From Oceanobacillus kimchii X50 (GTDB lineage Bacteria > Bacillota > Bacilli > Bacillales > Amphibacillaceae): a stretch of 64,000 nt of DNA. The notes below the pieces were generated by a model. The model had not been told where the DNA came from and ran no database searches. It worked only from the letters and a program-made list of their open reading frames with translations. Both the position numbers and the translations under genes were made by a program. Positions 28,590-37,214 of the stretch are shown here, piece after piece (positions within the stretch are counted from its first letter, which is position 1; each line of letters starts with the position of its first letter). Location: assembly GCF_000340475.1 (NCBI RefSeq), contig NZ_CM001792.1, positions 562,925 through 626,924 of the forward strand, written 5' to 3'.

Positions 28590-28967
28590 ATGAGATTTGC
28601 AAATGGAATTCGCCCAGATGAAAAAACTACTTTTGGTGATATGATTTTTATGGGATTAAATAGAGAGAAAATGTTTTTTGATAGAGATAAAGGAGAACGT
28701 ACGGATATTTTAGAGTCAAGAATTTATAATTTAGCTTCCAGTGCACAAAAGGAACAAATTGAGGTTACGTTACCCGAATATGTTGACCTTAAAGAAATTG
28801 AGTTTAATAAACCAGTGAAACTACAAAATCCAATTATTAAAATGAGAGCGCAAGCAAACGGTAATTTCGCAAATGTTGTATTTACAGTGGAAGCCGAAGA
28901 TATTGTAGAAGTAGGTCAAAGTGGAGTGAAGAAAGAGCCAGTTGCAGCAGGAGAAAATAAGAAATAA
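28590..28967 (+). CDS. helP: HelP-like helicase processivity protein (DUF961)
   Basis: A 125-residue DUF961 protein (opening MRFANGIRPDEKTTFGDM). In ICEBs1 HelP (YdcP) helps PcrA unwind the element during rolling-circle replication and transfer. It lies just before conQ as in ICEBs1 and Tn916-type elements. Strong AGAGGAGAG ribosome site. Confidence 0.88.
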   Translation: MRFANGIRPDEKTTFGDMIFMGLNREKMFFDRDKGERTDILESRIYNLASSAQKEQIEVTLPEYVDLKEIEFNKPVKLQNPIIKMRAQANGNFANVVFTVEAEDIVEVGQSGVKKEPVAAGENKK

Positions 28968-29079
28968 GGTTTGATTAATTGAATCATATCTTTATGATCA
29001 AAAAAGTATTGAAGGTGGTTTTATCGCAAACATTAAAGAAGCGCTATGGAAATATAAAGGTCGAAGGATAACCAAGAAT

Positions 29080-30429
29080 ATGAGAAATGGAATAGTAAGA
29101 ACGGCATTATATATTTATGTGCCGTTCTTTTTGCTTTCTATGGGGATTATATTTATACCGCATATCCTGAACTTTGGAGAATGGTTATCGTTTGAAGGAT
29201 TAATTTATATACAAGACTGGAATTGGAGCTTGATACTCAAAGGTATTCTTCTCAGTGTGGTAATAGGTTTTATTCCGATAGTAGTTGCCTATTTTTTATT
29301 TTATGGCACATATAAGAAGATATGGCATAGGCAAAAGATTGCTCGAATGTTTATTTCGAATAAATATGCGGAAAGTGTACCAATCACAAGAGAATCACAA
29401 TTTGGGGATAAAAAGCTAAAAAAGGAAAAGCTAAATTATTTCCCCAAAGCGTATTATCGAAGCAAAGAAGGCTATATTTATTTAAAAATTGCCTTGGATA
29501 TGACAAGACACCAAAAAAGGTATTTAGAGTTAGATGAAGAATTAGAAAAAGGTTTGTTTGCGGAATTAGTGGATAAAACAATCGAAGAAAACTATGTCAA
29601 TTATAAATTACTTTATGATATTGAGAAGAATAGAATAACTATTCATGATGTAGAAGTGTCTGACGGTAAAATAAAGCTGATGAAGCATATTACTTGGGAT
29701 TATGAGAAATTACCTCATATGCTAATTGCTGGTGGAACTGGTGGAGGTAAGTCCTATTTTATGCTAACGATGATTCTATCATTTTTAGATACAGGTGCAG
29801 AATTAAAGATATTAGATCCTAAGAATTCGGATTTAGCTGATTTAGAAAATGTATTGCCTCGTGGTTCTGTATTTTCAAAGTCTACAGGGATTATGATGAT
29901 ATTGCGTAAAAGTGTAGAGGCAATGTTAGAGAGGTCAGAACAGATTAAAGAAATGCCGAATTATAAAACGGGTTCTAACTATTCGGATGTTGGATTAAAA
30001 CCAGTTTTTATTATTTTTGATGAGTATGTTGCCTTTTTGGAATTGATTAGTAGAGAAGATAGAGCGAAAGCGTTGGAGTATATCAAACAGATCGTGATGT
30101 TAGGTAGACAAATGGGATACTTTCTTGTATTAGGACAACAGCGACCAGATGCGAAGTACCTTGCAGATGGAATCAGAGACCAATTTCATTTTCGAGTAGC
30201 GTTAGGGAAAATGAGTGAAACCGGTTATGGCATGATGTTTGGAGATACAGACAAATTATTTACATTTAAAGATGTAAAAGGTAGAGGGTACGCAGATGTA
30301 GGAGGTAGTGTTATTACAGAATTTTATACACCAATTGTACCTAACGATTATGATTTTATGACACAAATAGGGCATGCAGTGCAGGGGCAAGAGAGCGGGG
30401 CGACGGCAGTCGCCAACGGCAGTGATTAG
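29080..30429 (+). CDS. conQ: Conjugation coupling protein ConQ (FtsK/VirD4-like)
   Basis: An ATPase that brings the relaxosome to the mating channel. It has two N-terminal membrane helices, Walker A in GGTGGGKSYF, the Walker B-like IIFDEYVAF and LGQQRPDAKY. From ATG 29080 it is 449 residues. Family-like residues (KEALWKYKGRRI) are encoded in frame upstream, back to ATC at 29023 behind GAAGGTGG, so the true product may start there. The C-terminal end runs into an unusually GC-rich stretch before oriT. Confidence 0.9.
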   Translation: MRNGIVRTALYIYVPFFLLSMGIIFIPHILNFGEWLSFEGLIYIQDWNWSLILKGILLSVVIGFIPIVVAYFLFYGTYKKIWHRQKIARMFISNKYAESVPITRESQFGDKKLKKEKLNYFPKAYYRSKEGYIYLKIALDMTRHQKRYLELDEELEKGLFAELVDKTIEENYVNYKLLYDIEKNRITIHDVEVSDGKIKLMKHITWDYEKLPHMLIAGGTGGGKSYFMLTMILSFLDTGAELKILDPKNSDLADLENVLPRGSVFSKSTGIMMILRKSVEAMLERSEQIKEMPNYKTGSNYSDVGLKPVFIIFDEYVAFLELISREDRAKALEYIKQIVMLGRQMGYFLVLGQQRPDAKYLADGIRDQFHFRVALGKMSETGYGMMFGDTDKLFTFKDVKGRGYADVGGSVITEFYTPIVPNDYDFMTQIGHAVQGQESGATAVANGSD

Positions 30430-30487
30430 CGAACGCCCCAAGCGAAATGTCCGTCGGAGGAGTGAGCGTAGCGAATGACGACCAAAA

Positions 30488-30512
30488 ACCCCCCCTACTC
30501 TAACAGGGGGGT
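30488..30512 (+). other. oriT (ICEBs1-like inverted repeat)
   Basis: A, seven C, TACTCTAACA, six G, T: an inverted repeat that is nearly the published ICEBs1 oriT palindrome. It lies just before nicK, as there. The preceding 100 bp (30385-30480) are GC-rich with further small hairpins (GCGAC GGCA GTCGC). Confidence 0.85.
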
Positions 30513-30516
30513 AGTA

Positions 30517-31518
30517 ATGTTAAAAGATGAAGAAAACCCGTTAGAGGCGAAAATTGATTATTTACGAGTGTCCTTTAAAACCCACGATGTCGATTTGATA
30601 TTAAATAACGTTGTGCATATTAAAAAAGAGTTTATGCAACACAAAGAAAGTGGTTTCTACGGCTATGTTGGAACGTATCAGTTAGATAATATAAAAGTAT
30701 TTTATTCTCACGGCTTAGATGAACGAGGAATATTAGTTGAAATGTCGGGGAAAGGTTGTAGGCAGTTTGAATCGTTTCTAAAAGCGAGGAATAAAACATG
30801 GTATGACTTTTTTCAAGATTGTATCGACCATCAAGGGAAGTTTCCTCGTTTAGATGTAGCCATTGATGATAGGAAGACCTATTTTGATATTCCGATGGCA
30901 TTAGAAAAGGTGAAGAATGGCGAAGCCATTTCTAGATTTAGAAAAAGTGATTATAATGGTTCGTTAAATATTGAAGATGGAGGCTATTTAGGAACAACCA
31001 TTTATTTTGGTTCCAAACAATCCGAAGTTTATCTATGTTTCTATCAAAAAAATTATGAACAAGCAAATAAATATCATACAGAGGTTGAGGAATACGGGGA
31101 ATGGAACCGTTATGAGTTACGAATTAAAAATGATCGAGCGCATAAAACGATTTTAGAAATGCTGAAAACAAAAAATTTACTCGTAATAGCAAAAGGGATT
31201 ATGAATAATTATTTAAGATTTGTAGAAAAGGAGAATTCAGAAGAAAGAAGGCATTGGAAGACCTCTTTATTTTGGGAGGAATTTATAGGCGACGTAGGAA
31301 AGTTGAAATTATATACAGACCCAAGTGAAGATTTTTACCAGAAATCAAAAGAATGGTATTTAAAGTATGGCATACGCACGCACAAAATGATAAAGCTAGT
31401 TGATGATACGTTAGGTACGACAGATTTAGATGATGCTGTATTTAAATCGGAATTAACACCAAAACAGGAACATATGTTGATGGTTCATCTTGCGAATGTT
31501 CAAGAGATGGTTGTCTAA
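30517..31518 (+). CDS. nicK: Relaxase NicK (Rep_trans family)
   Basis: Nicks oriT and starts rolling-circle replication and transfer. 333 residues with the Rep_trans features IDYLRVSF near the N-terminus, FPRLDVAIDD (metal-binding acidic cluster) and EEYGEWNRYELRIKN. ATG 30517 directly follows the GGGGGGT arm of oriT, so the origin may double as the ribosome site; an in-frame start at 30475 lies upstream of it. Confidence 0.93.
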   Translation: MLKDEENPLEAKIDYLRVSFKTHDVDLILNNVVHIKKEFMQHKESGFYGYVGTYQLDNIKVFYSHGLDERGILVEMSGKGCRQFESFLKARNKTWYDFFQDCIDHQGKFPRLDVAIDDRKTYFDIPMALEKVKNGEAISRFRKSDYNGSLNIEDGGYLGTTIYFGSKQSEVYLCFYQKNYEQANKYHTEVEEYGEWNRYELRIKNDRAHKTILEMLKTKNLLVIAKGIMNNYLRFVEKENSEERRHWKTSLFWEEFIGDVGKLKLYTDPSEDFYQKSKEWYLKYGIRTHKMIKLVDDTLGTTDLDDAVFKSELTPKQEHMLMVHLANVQEMVV

Positions 31519-31548
31519 CCTTGTTTTTGAGGTGTGAGGTTGGCTAGT

Positions 31549-31570
31549 CGTGTGGGGACTAAACCCCACG
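31549..31570 (+). repeat. GC-rich hairpin after nicK
   Basis: CGTGTGGGG ACTAAA CCCCACG forms a stem of at least 7 bp just past nicK. No T-run follows, so it is not a normal terminator. Confidence 0.6.
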
Positions 31571-31689
31571 TAATGAACATACGGTTAGTGTTTTTTAATG
31601 CGTAAAAAGTCAAACGTTTTTGTCGGTATCATGATTAAGACAAGTCGAATCTAATAAACCTCGTTTTTGAGTATGTTCGGCTTGGCGAC

Positions 31690-31800
31690 ATAAGCAAACC
31701 GACAAAATGACGGAAAGCAAGGGGGAAAAGATGGAGATTTTTTAGCGTAGCGATCTTTTTGGGAAAAAAGAAAAAATACGATCTGTCCCTTGCTTGGAGT
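31690..31800 (+). other. Probable single-strand origin (sso)
   Basis: Long imperfect stem: AAGCAAGGG (31716) pairs with CCCTTGCTT (31786), enclosing GATGGAGATTTTTTAGCGTA and GCGATCTTTTTGGG. ICEBs1 carries an sso in the same place, downstream of nicK. A diverged copy is at 53724-53787. No gene is seen in 31519-31895. Confidence 0.55.
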
Positions 31801-31895
31801 TAAGTTATATGAATAGGTAGTACAACTGTAGCATTTTATAACATTCAGCATAAGATGATTTTATAATTTATATGCCTATGGGAGGAAAGAAAAAT

Positions 31896-32471
31896 ATGTA
31901 CCCTTATCAATATCCTTATTCGTATCCTTATTATGCTTACCCACCAATTTCTAATTATTATATGATTCCAAATGATCGGAGTATGTCAAATGAATCTGAT
32001 TATGCAGTTAACTTTTGGCCATATACAAACACTCAAAGTGATAGAAACACTGTACTAAAAGATTATGGAAAAGAACCATTTGTAGTGAATATAAACCAAG
32101 CTACCAAGCATAACAATACATTTCGTACAGCTATATGGACGGGAAATCATTTACAGGTTACTTTGATGAGCATAAATGTGGGAGATGATATAGGTCTTGA
32201 AGTTCATCCCAATATTGACCAATTTTTACGTATTGAAGAAGGTCAAGGATTAGTTCAAATGGGAGATGCGAAGGACCAATTATATTTTCAAAAAAGAGTT
32301 TATGATGATGATGCAATCATGGTACCAGCTGGTAAATGGCACAACCTTATTAATACGGGAAATAGACCACTTAAACTCTATACAATCTATGCCCCTCCTG
32401 AACACCCATTTGGTACGATTCATAAAACAAAAGCGGACGCAATAGCTGCCGAGGAAAATCATCACGAATAA
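31896..32471 (+). CDS. Cupin-domain protein, cargo within the transfer module
   Basis: A 191-residue protein with a Tyr/Pro-rich N-terminus (MYPYQYPYSYPYYAYPP) and a cupin fold from about 60 with GLEVHPNIDQFLRIEEG and VPAGKWHNLINTG metal-ligand motifs. Substrate unknown; the N-terminus resembles spore-coat-like proteins. The ATG at 31896 follows GGGAGGAAAG. It has its own terminator and interrupts the otherwise conserved nicK-yddA order. Confidence 0.8.
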   Translation: MYPYQYPYSYPYYAYPPISNYYMIPNDRSMSNESDYAVNFWPYTNTQSDRNTVLKDYGKEPFVVNINQATKHNNTFRTAIWTGNHLQVTLMSINVGDDIGLEVHPNIDQFLRIEEGQGLVQMGDAKDQLYFQKRVYDDDAIMVPAGKWHNLINTGNRPLKLYTIYAPPEHPFGTIHKTKADAIAAEENHHE

Positions 32472-32583
32472 TTGAGTTGAAAAAATGTTTGCCTAAATCT
32501 TTAATTAATAGGCCTATTTATTGGATATCACATCATAAAATGATCAAACTTTTTGTGGGGAATTTATACTAAATTATAAGTGA

Positions 32584-32628
32584 AGAATCCATTTTGAGTA
32601 ATCTTTTTTAAAATGGATTCTTTGTGTT
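32584..32628 (+). terminator. Terminator of the cupin gene
   Basis: 13-bp perfect stem AAGAATCCATTTT / AAAATGGATTCTT, followed by TGTGTTTT. Confidence 0.75.
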
Positions 32629-32710
32629 TTCCACGGTTTGCGGATTTGTTCTTTGAAATGATCAAACTTTATTCCAAAGTAAATTTAAAATTTTGTTAGG
32701 AGGTTATATT

Positions 32711-33022
32711 TTGATAACGAGCAATGAACGATTTGAAAAATTAGGTTTTATTGCTGATGTGCCAGTAATGAGAAATGGGAAGTTTACCGAACCATATAAA
32801 GCATATATTAAAGATTTAAGTCCACATACGAGTTTAATAGTAGAAGGATATAAAAAGAAAGGATACTCTACGTATCGGTATAGTTTTTATAAAGTTACCT
32901 ATATAAAAGGTGGTCGAAAAATTAATCAAAAAGTATATGCGGAGAATGTTTCCTTAGTAAAGGTGTTACGACAAGTAACATCTTTTTTACATTTCATGGA
33001 AAAGGGTGTGAAACATGGATAA
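32711..33022 (+). CDS. yddA: YddA-like ICE protein
   Basis: A 103-residue protein starting at TTG 32711 (ITSNERFEKLGF) behind AGGAGG. It matches the small gene preceding conB in ICEBs1-type elements. Function not established. Its stop overlaps the conB start. A relic of the same gene is at 59333-59409. Confidence 0.7.
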   Translation: MITSNERFEKLGFIADVPVMRNGKFTEPYKAYIKDLSPHTSLIVEGYKKKGYSTYRYSFYKVTYIKGGRKINQKVYAENVSLVKVLRQVTSFLHFMEKGVKHG

Positions 33023-33980
33023 AGAAAAGAAGTCTAACCGTTTTAAAGAGCGAATGAAACGAGTGAAGAAACAACCAAAAGAAAAAGCAGGGGTTCGAAA
33101 AGATAGGTCGAGACTTATCGCAACCTGTTTATGGTTGGTGTTAATTACGATTTTTTTTGTTTCTGTATTAGGAACATGGTTGTCATTAAATACACGTTCT
33201 TCGTTAAATGAAACCAATCAAGTGGTAGAAGCGAAGCAAGCAGAAGATGAAGAAACGTTTAATGTGATAAGTGCAGATGAATATATAAGTAACTTTGTTC
33301 GTGCGTTTGTGAATGTAAAAAAAGATGATACTGCATTAGAAGAAAGAGCAGAAACATTGCGAAATTACTTTGTTTATACGCAAGAATTTCAAGATGAAAG
33401 CAATGTGATTTATACAATTCCCGACTTTCAAGGGGAGAGAACATTAAAACGTTTAAACCTTTTTAATGTCGTAGAAGAAGATAACCATTATGTCATGCAG
33501 TACAAGGTGAATATTACAAATAAATTTAAAAAAGAGGAAATAGATCAAGAACTTTTATTACATGTACCTGTCTTGATGGAAAATGAAAAGTATAGTGTGA
33601 AATCGGCACCCTATTTTACAGAGGTTTACTCGTTAAACGGAAATATTGAAGTGGAAGAAGATAACCAAACAATAGAAGAATATAACGGGGCAGAAAAAGA
33701 AAATATACTCGCCTTTGTAGCGAATTTCTTTGAAAAGTATACCACCGAAGATGTGGAGGAAATGGGTTACATCATGAATAACCCGACCAGTTTAAATGGT
33801 GCCTTTGTTTTTGATGAAATGCAGGAGACAAAAGTTATTCCGGAAGATGACCAATTCGTTATTGTTACACGTGTTGTATTTCGAGATGGATTAACGAATA
33901 TCCCGCATGTGAATGAAGTGGAGTTGGTGTTAAGTAAAAGCAACAATAGCTATTTCGTAGAAGAACTACATTATCATTAG
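33015..33980 (+). CDS. conB: Mating-channel protein ConB (TcpC/VirB8-like)
   Basis: 321 residues: basic cytoplasmic N-terminus, one membrane helix (~35-58, ATCLWLVLITIFFVSVLG) and an extracytoplasmic part with two NTF2-like TcpC repeats. Structural component of the type IV secretion channel. Overlaps yddA by 8 bp. Confidence 0.9.
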   Translation: MDKEKKSNRFKERMKRVKKQPKEKAGVRKDRSRLIATCLWLVLITIFFVSVLGTWLSLNTRSSLNETNQVVEAKQAEDEETFNVISADEYISNFVRAFVNVKKDDTALEERAETLRNYFVYTQEFQDESNVIYTIPDFQGERTLKRLNLFNVVEEDNHYVMQYKVNITNKFKKEEIDQELLLHVPVLMENEKYSVKSAPYFTEVYSLNGNIEVEEDNQTIEEYNGAEKENILAFVANFFEKYTTEDVEEMGYIMNNPTSLNGAFVFDEMQETKVIPEDDQFVIVTRVVFRDGLTNIPHVNEVELVLSKSNNSYFVEELHYH

Positions 33981-33987
33981 GAGGAAT

Positions 33988-34245
33988 ATGAACATGAATA
34001 TGTTACACACGTTATTAATAGCGAGTGCGAATTTACCTAGTTTAGATGGAATTACCAACTGGGGGCAACAAATTATTGAACAAGTGGTTATGTTGACGGT
34101 GTTCTTTTTGGTAGGAAAATACCTAATCAATTTAAAAATCGGAAAAATCGTGATGATTACGATACTAGGTGGCGTGATTTACTTCATTATTCGAAACTGG
34201 TCAACTGTCAGCAACTGGATTAATGCGTTTATCGACACATTGTAA
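33988..34245 (+). CDS. conC: Conjugation membrane protein ConC (TcpD-like)
   Basis: 85 residues with two hydrophobic helices (~30-47 and ~52-68). Position between conB and conD matches ICEBs1 yddC. AGGAGG ribosome site. Confidence 0.8.
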   Translation: MNMNMLHTLLIASANLPSLDGITNWGQQIIEQVVMLTVFFLVGKYLINLKIGKIVMITILGGVIYFIIRNWSTVSNWINAFIDTL

Positions 34246-34257
34246 GGATGATCAACC

Positions 34258-34803
34258 ATGAGATATGTATTTAATTATCGGAAGTCATTTCGTGAACCCA
34301 AAAAAATTAGGCAGATAACAGAAAGGTATTATCTGCCTTTTGCGGTTGAATTAGTACCTGCAATTAACTTTTTTATTTTTGTAGGAATAACGTTTGTGAT
34401 TGGATTAGGGATACGTCAATTTTATCCCCATGCATTCAGTAGTACGTGGGTTATATTTTTAATTGGTATACCACTTGCATTAACGATGCTTGTGACAAAG
34501 GTTAATCCCGAAGGGAAAAATATTTATCTGTATATGATTGATATGTTTAAGTATTATTTCTTGATTAAACTTCCGAAAAAGAAATTTTGTAATGGGAAAG
34601 AAGTATCCTATTTGGATGATAAGAAAATCACATTTAAAAAACCAGTGAAGGTGGTGCGAAAAGGGAATGGCGAAATTAATGCCGGCGTTAAAGACGATAC
34701 ACAAGAATTTGTTTATTACGAGAACGGGCGACATGTACGCAGGATACAGAATCAAGAGCGAATCGATTTCCATGAGAAACAAGAAAGCAGTGGAAAACTA
34801 TAA
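34258..34803 (+). CDS. conD: Conjugation protein ConD (TcpE-like)
   Basis: 181 residues opening with MRYVFNYRKSFREPKKI, two membrane helices (~35-52, ~62-80) and a basic cytoplasmic tail. The 3' 137 bp overlap the conE start in another frame. Confidence 0.85.
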   Translation: MRYVFNYRKSFREPKKIRQITERYYLPFAVELVPAINFFIFVGITFVIGLGIRQFYPHAFSSTWVIFLIGIPLALTMLVTKVNPEGKNIYLYMIDMFKYYFLIKLPKKKFCNGKEVSYLDDKKITFKKPVKVVRKGNGEINAGVKDDTQEFVYYENGRHVRRIQNQERIDFHEKQESSGKL

Positions 34804-37174
34804 ATCGAATTGGCAAGATTTTTTTGAAGAAATCACGAGTTATGAAGAATGGCATTTAATGATGTATCCCCAAGAATACCGATTAGGGGAACGATTAAAT
34901 GAATTAAAATATGTTTTATCCCATGATAGTAAATCGGTTGGAGCATATTATTTAGATGAAACGGAACGTATTTTAAACGCTCGTTTAGGTGTGATGACAA
35001 AAGATGATTTTATTTTATTTATCAAATTGCGAGATGACCATATACGAATGGATGCCGATTTAAAAGACAATGTATTTAGTTTATTTAGCAGTTTAACAGA
35101 TAATGTTGTCCGTCTGTTTGGGTTGGAACAAGATATACCCGTTTCTTTTTTTGAACGGTTTCAAGAGGAAGAGGAAAATCTCAGTAACATTGTGGCTAGT
35201 GTAGGTGGTCGGAAGTTAACTTATGAAGAAACGGTGTATGTGAACCGGTATCATTATATACGAGGTCTAAAACATGAAATTGCAGATGAAAAAATAAATG
35301 GGAGTGTCGAATCGATTACCAATACGATTATTGACCCGACAGAAACCTCGGTATTGAAATTAGATACGGATGAGGATGAAGGATATACGGCCATTTTGGT
35401 GGTGGATGATTTCTTGCATAATATGGCAGAAAGTAACTTGTTTTATCGTGTACAGTCCTTGCCGTTTCCTGTGGAAATACAAATCAAGGCGAAAGCAGAA
35501 AAGAAAGCTACTACCAAAATGAAATTAAATTTAAAACAAAAAGAATTGAAAGAATCATCCATTGAACAGGCGAAAACAGGAGATAGAATTGATTCTAGTG
35601 TCAGTGAAAGTCATTATCTCGTTCGAAACCTACAAGATGATATTAAAAAGTCGGATGTTTCATTAATCAATTGGATAGCAACTATATTTGTGTATGGCAA
35701 AACCAAAAAGGAAGTGTTGAATCGGGCGAAGGAAGTCAAACGGCATTTAAAAAACTGGGAAATCAAATGCCATGTTCCTGTCGCTGATCAATTGAGTTTA
35801 TTTTATAAAATGTTACCAGGAGAACGATTAGACACAACGACAACAAATTGGCTTCAAAAAACAACCCAAGATGGATTGGCTGAATGCATGTTTGGGATAA
35901 ATACCGAAGTTGGTTCCAAAATTGGTTTCTTTATCGGTTGGGTAGACCGTTTTTCCAAGCATGTGAATTTAGAAAGAGCAAAGTTAAGTAGTCGAGACCC
36001 TGTCTTCTTTCATCCGTTTTTAGCTAATGAAAATATTAGTGGAAGTAAAACACGTTCTCCGCATGTATTGATTACCGGAGATACTGGAAATGGAAAATCG
36101 TATCTAGCAAAAGTGATATTTAGTTATATTACCTTGATGAGTGTACGAAGTTTATATATTGACCCGAAGAAAGAGTATCGAAAATGGATTAATAAAGTGA
36201 TTAATGATAGTGTGGTGAATCGTGATTTTCCGTTATATGTGGAACATTTGAAACGATTTAAATTTATTACACTGGATTATGAAGATGAGCGAAACTGGGG
36301 AGCATTGGACCCAGTAGTTTTTATGCCACCAAAACAAGCGAAAGATTTAATTGAGGATATATTCTTACAAGTATATGATTTTAAAGGAAAAGACGAAATA
36401 TATACGGTATTTCTACAAGCAATTAATGAAGTCCTAGAAGCTCGACAACGTGGAGAAAGCGTTGGTTCGATGCATATTATTGATATGATGCAACATAGTG
36501 AAGAATCTTCTGTTCAAAAGGCAGGAGATTTTCTAAATGAAGTGATTGTGAATAGCGTATTAAAATTATGTATTCATGATGGGAGTCATGAAGGACTGAA
36601 CTTAGATAATCGAGTTTCGGTTATTGAAGTAGAAAACCTTGATTTACCAGAGGCGAAAGATGACTATGAAACGTATACCAGTAGTCAATTAAAATCCAAT
36701 GCGATTATGTTGGCATTAGGGAAATATTGTGAGTTATTCGGGAAACAAGATAAAGATGAAAAGACCGTAGAATTTATTGATGAAGCATGGATGATTACTT
36801 CTAGCCAACAAGGGAAGAAAGTCGAAAAAAGTATGCGACGAGTAGGAAGAAGTTATAATAATGCGTTGTACTTCATTTCCCAAAGTACCAAAGATGCGTT
36901 ACGAGAAGAAGAAAATGAAACGAATAACTTTGGTGTTGCATTCGCATTTGATGAGCCTTCCGAACGTGAAAGTATATTGAGATGGATGAACATGGAAGTA
37001 ACGGAAGAAAACAAAAAAATGTTTGATGATATGTTGCAAGGACAATGTTTATTTAAAGATATTTATGGTCGAACATCTAAAATAACCATCGATTGTTTAT
37101 TTGAAGAATGGGAAGGTGCGTTGGAAACAATAACAAAATCCTCAGTCGCATATGCAGAAGAAAAATATTTATAA
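34667..37174 (+). CDS. conE: Conjugation ATPase ConE (VirB4-like)
   Basis: 835 residues with Walker A ITGDTGNGKSYL near 465 and Walker B VEFIDEAWMI near 705, then a conserved Gln motif FISQSTKDAL. It powers the secretion channel. The start inside conD is supported by the family-like KTIHKNLFITRTGDMYAGYR; an ATG four codons further is an alternative. Confidence 0.9.
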   Translation: MAKLMPALKTIHKNLFITRTGDMYAGYRIKSESISMRNKKAVENYKSNWQDFFEEITSYEEWHLMMYPQEYRLGERLNELKYVLSHDSKSVGAYYLDETERILNARLGVMTKDDFILFIKLRDDHIRMDADLKDNVFSLFSSLTDNVVRLFGLEQDIPVSFFERFQEEEENLSNIVASVGGRKLTYEETVYVNRYHYIRGLKHEIADEKINGSVESITNTIIDPTETSVLKLDTDEDEGYTAILVVDDFLHNMAESNLFYRVQSLPFPVEIQIKAKAEKKATTKMKLNLKQKELKESSIEQAKTGDRIDSSVSESHYLVRNLQDDIKKSDVSLINWIATIFVYGKTKKEVLNRAKEVKRHLKNWEIKCHVPVADQLSLFYKMLPGERLDTTTTNWLQKTTQDGLAECMFGINTEVGSKIGFFIGWVDRFSKHVNLERAKLSSRDPVFFHPFLANENISGSKTRSPHVLITGDTGNGKSYLAKVIFSYITLMSVRSLYIDPKKEYRKWINKVINDSVVNRDFPLYVEHLKRFKFITLDYEDERNWGALDPVVFMPPKQAKDLIEDIFLQVYDFKGKDEIYTVFLQAINEVLEARQRGESVGSMHIIDMMQHSEESSVQKAGDFLNEVIVNSVLKLCIHDGSHEGLNLDNRVSVIEVENLDLPEAKDDYETYTSSQLKSNAIMLALGKYCELFGKQDKDEKTVEFIDEAWMITSSQQGKKVEKSMRRVGRSYNNALYFISQSTKDALREEENETNNFGVAFAFDEPSERESILRWMNMEVTEENKKMFDDMLQGQCLFKDIYGRTSKITIDCLFEEWEGALETITKSSVAYAEEKYL

Positions 37175-37202
37175 AGAGTCGTCTGAGGATGGCTCTTTTT
37201 TG
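37173..37202 (+). terminator. Hairpin plus T-run between conE and conG
   Basis: 11-bp stem AAAGAGTCGTC / GATGGCTCTTT (two wobble pairs), TGAG loop, T6. The next gene's ribosome site GAGGTG starts 2 bp after the T-run. Confidence 0.7.
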
Positions 37203-37214
37203 TGAGGTGAAAAA

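Noticed and set aside
32538..32670. 15-bp direct repeat as a target-site duplication of the cupin gene
   Set aside because: Both copies lie downstream of the cupin gene, so they do not bracket it.
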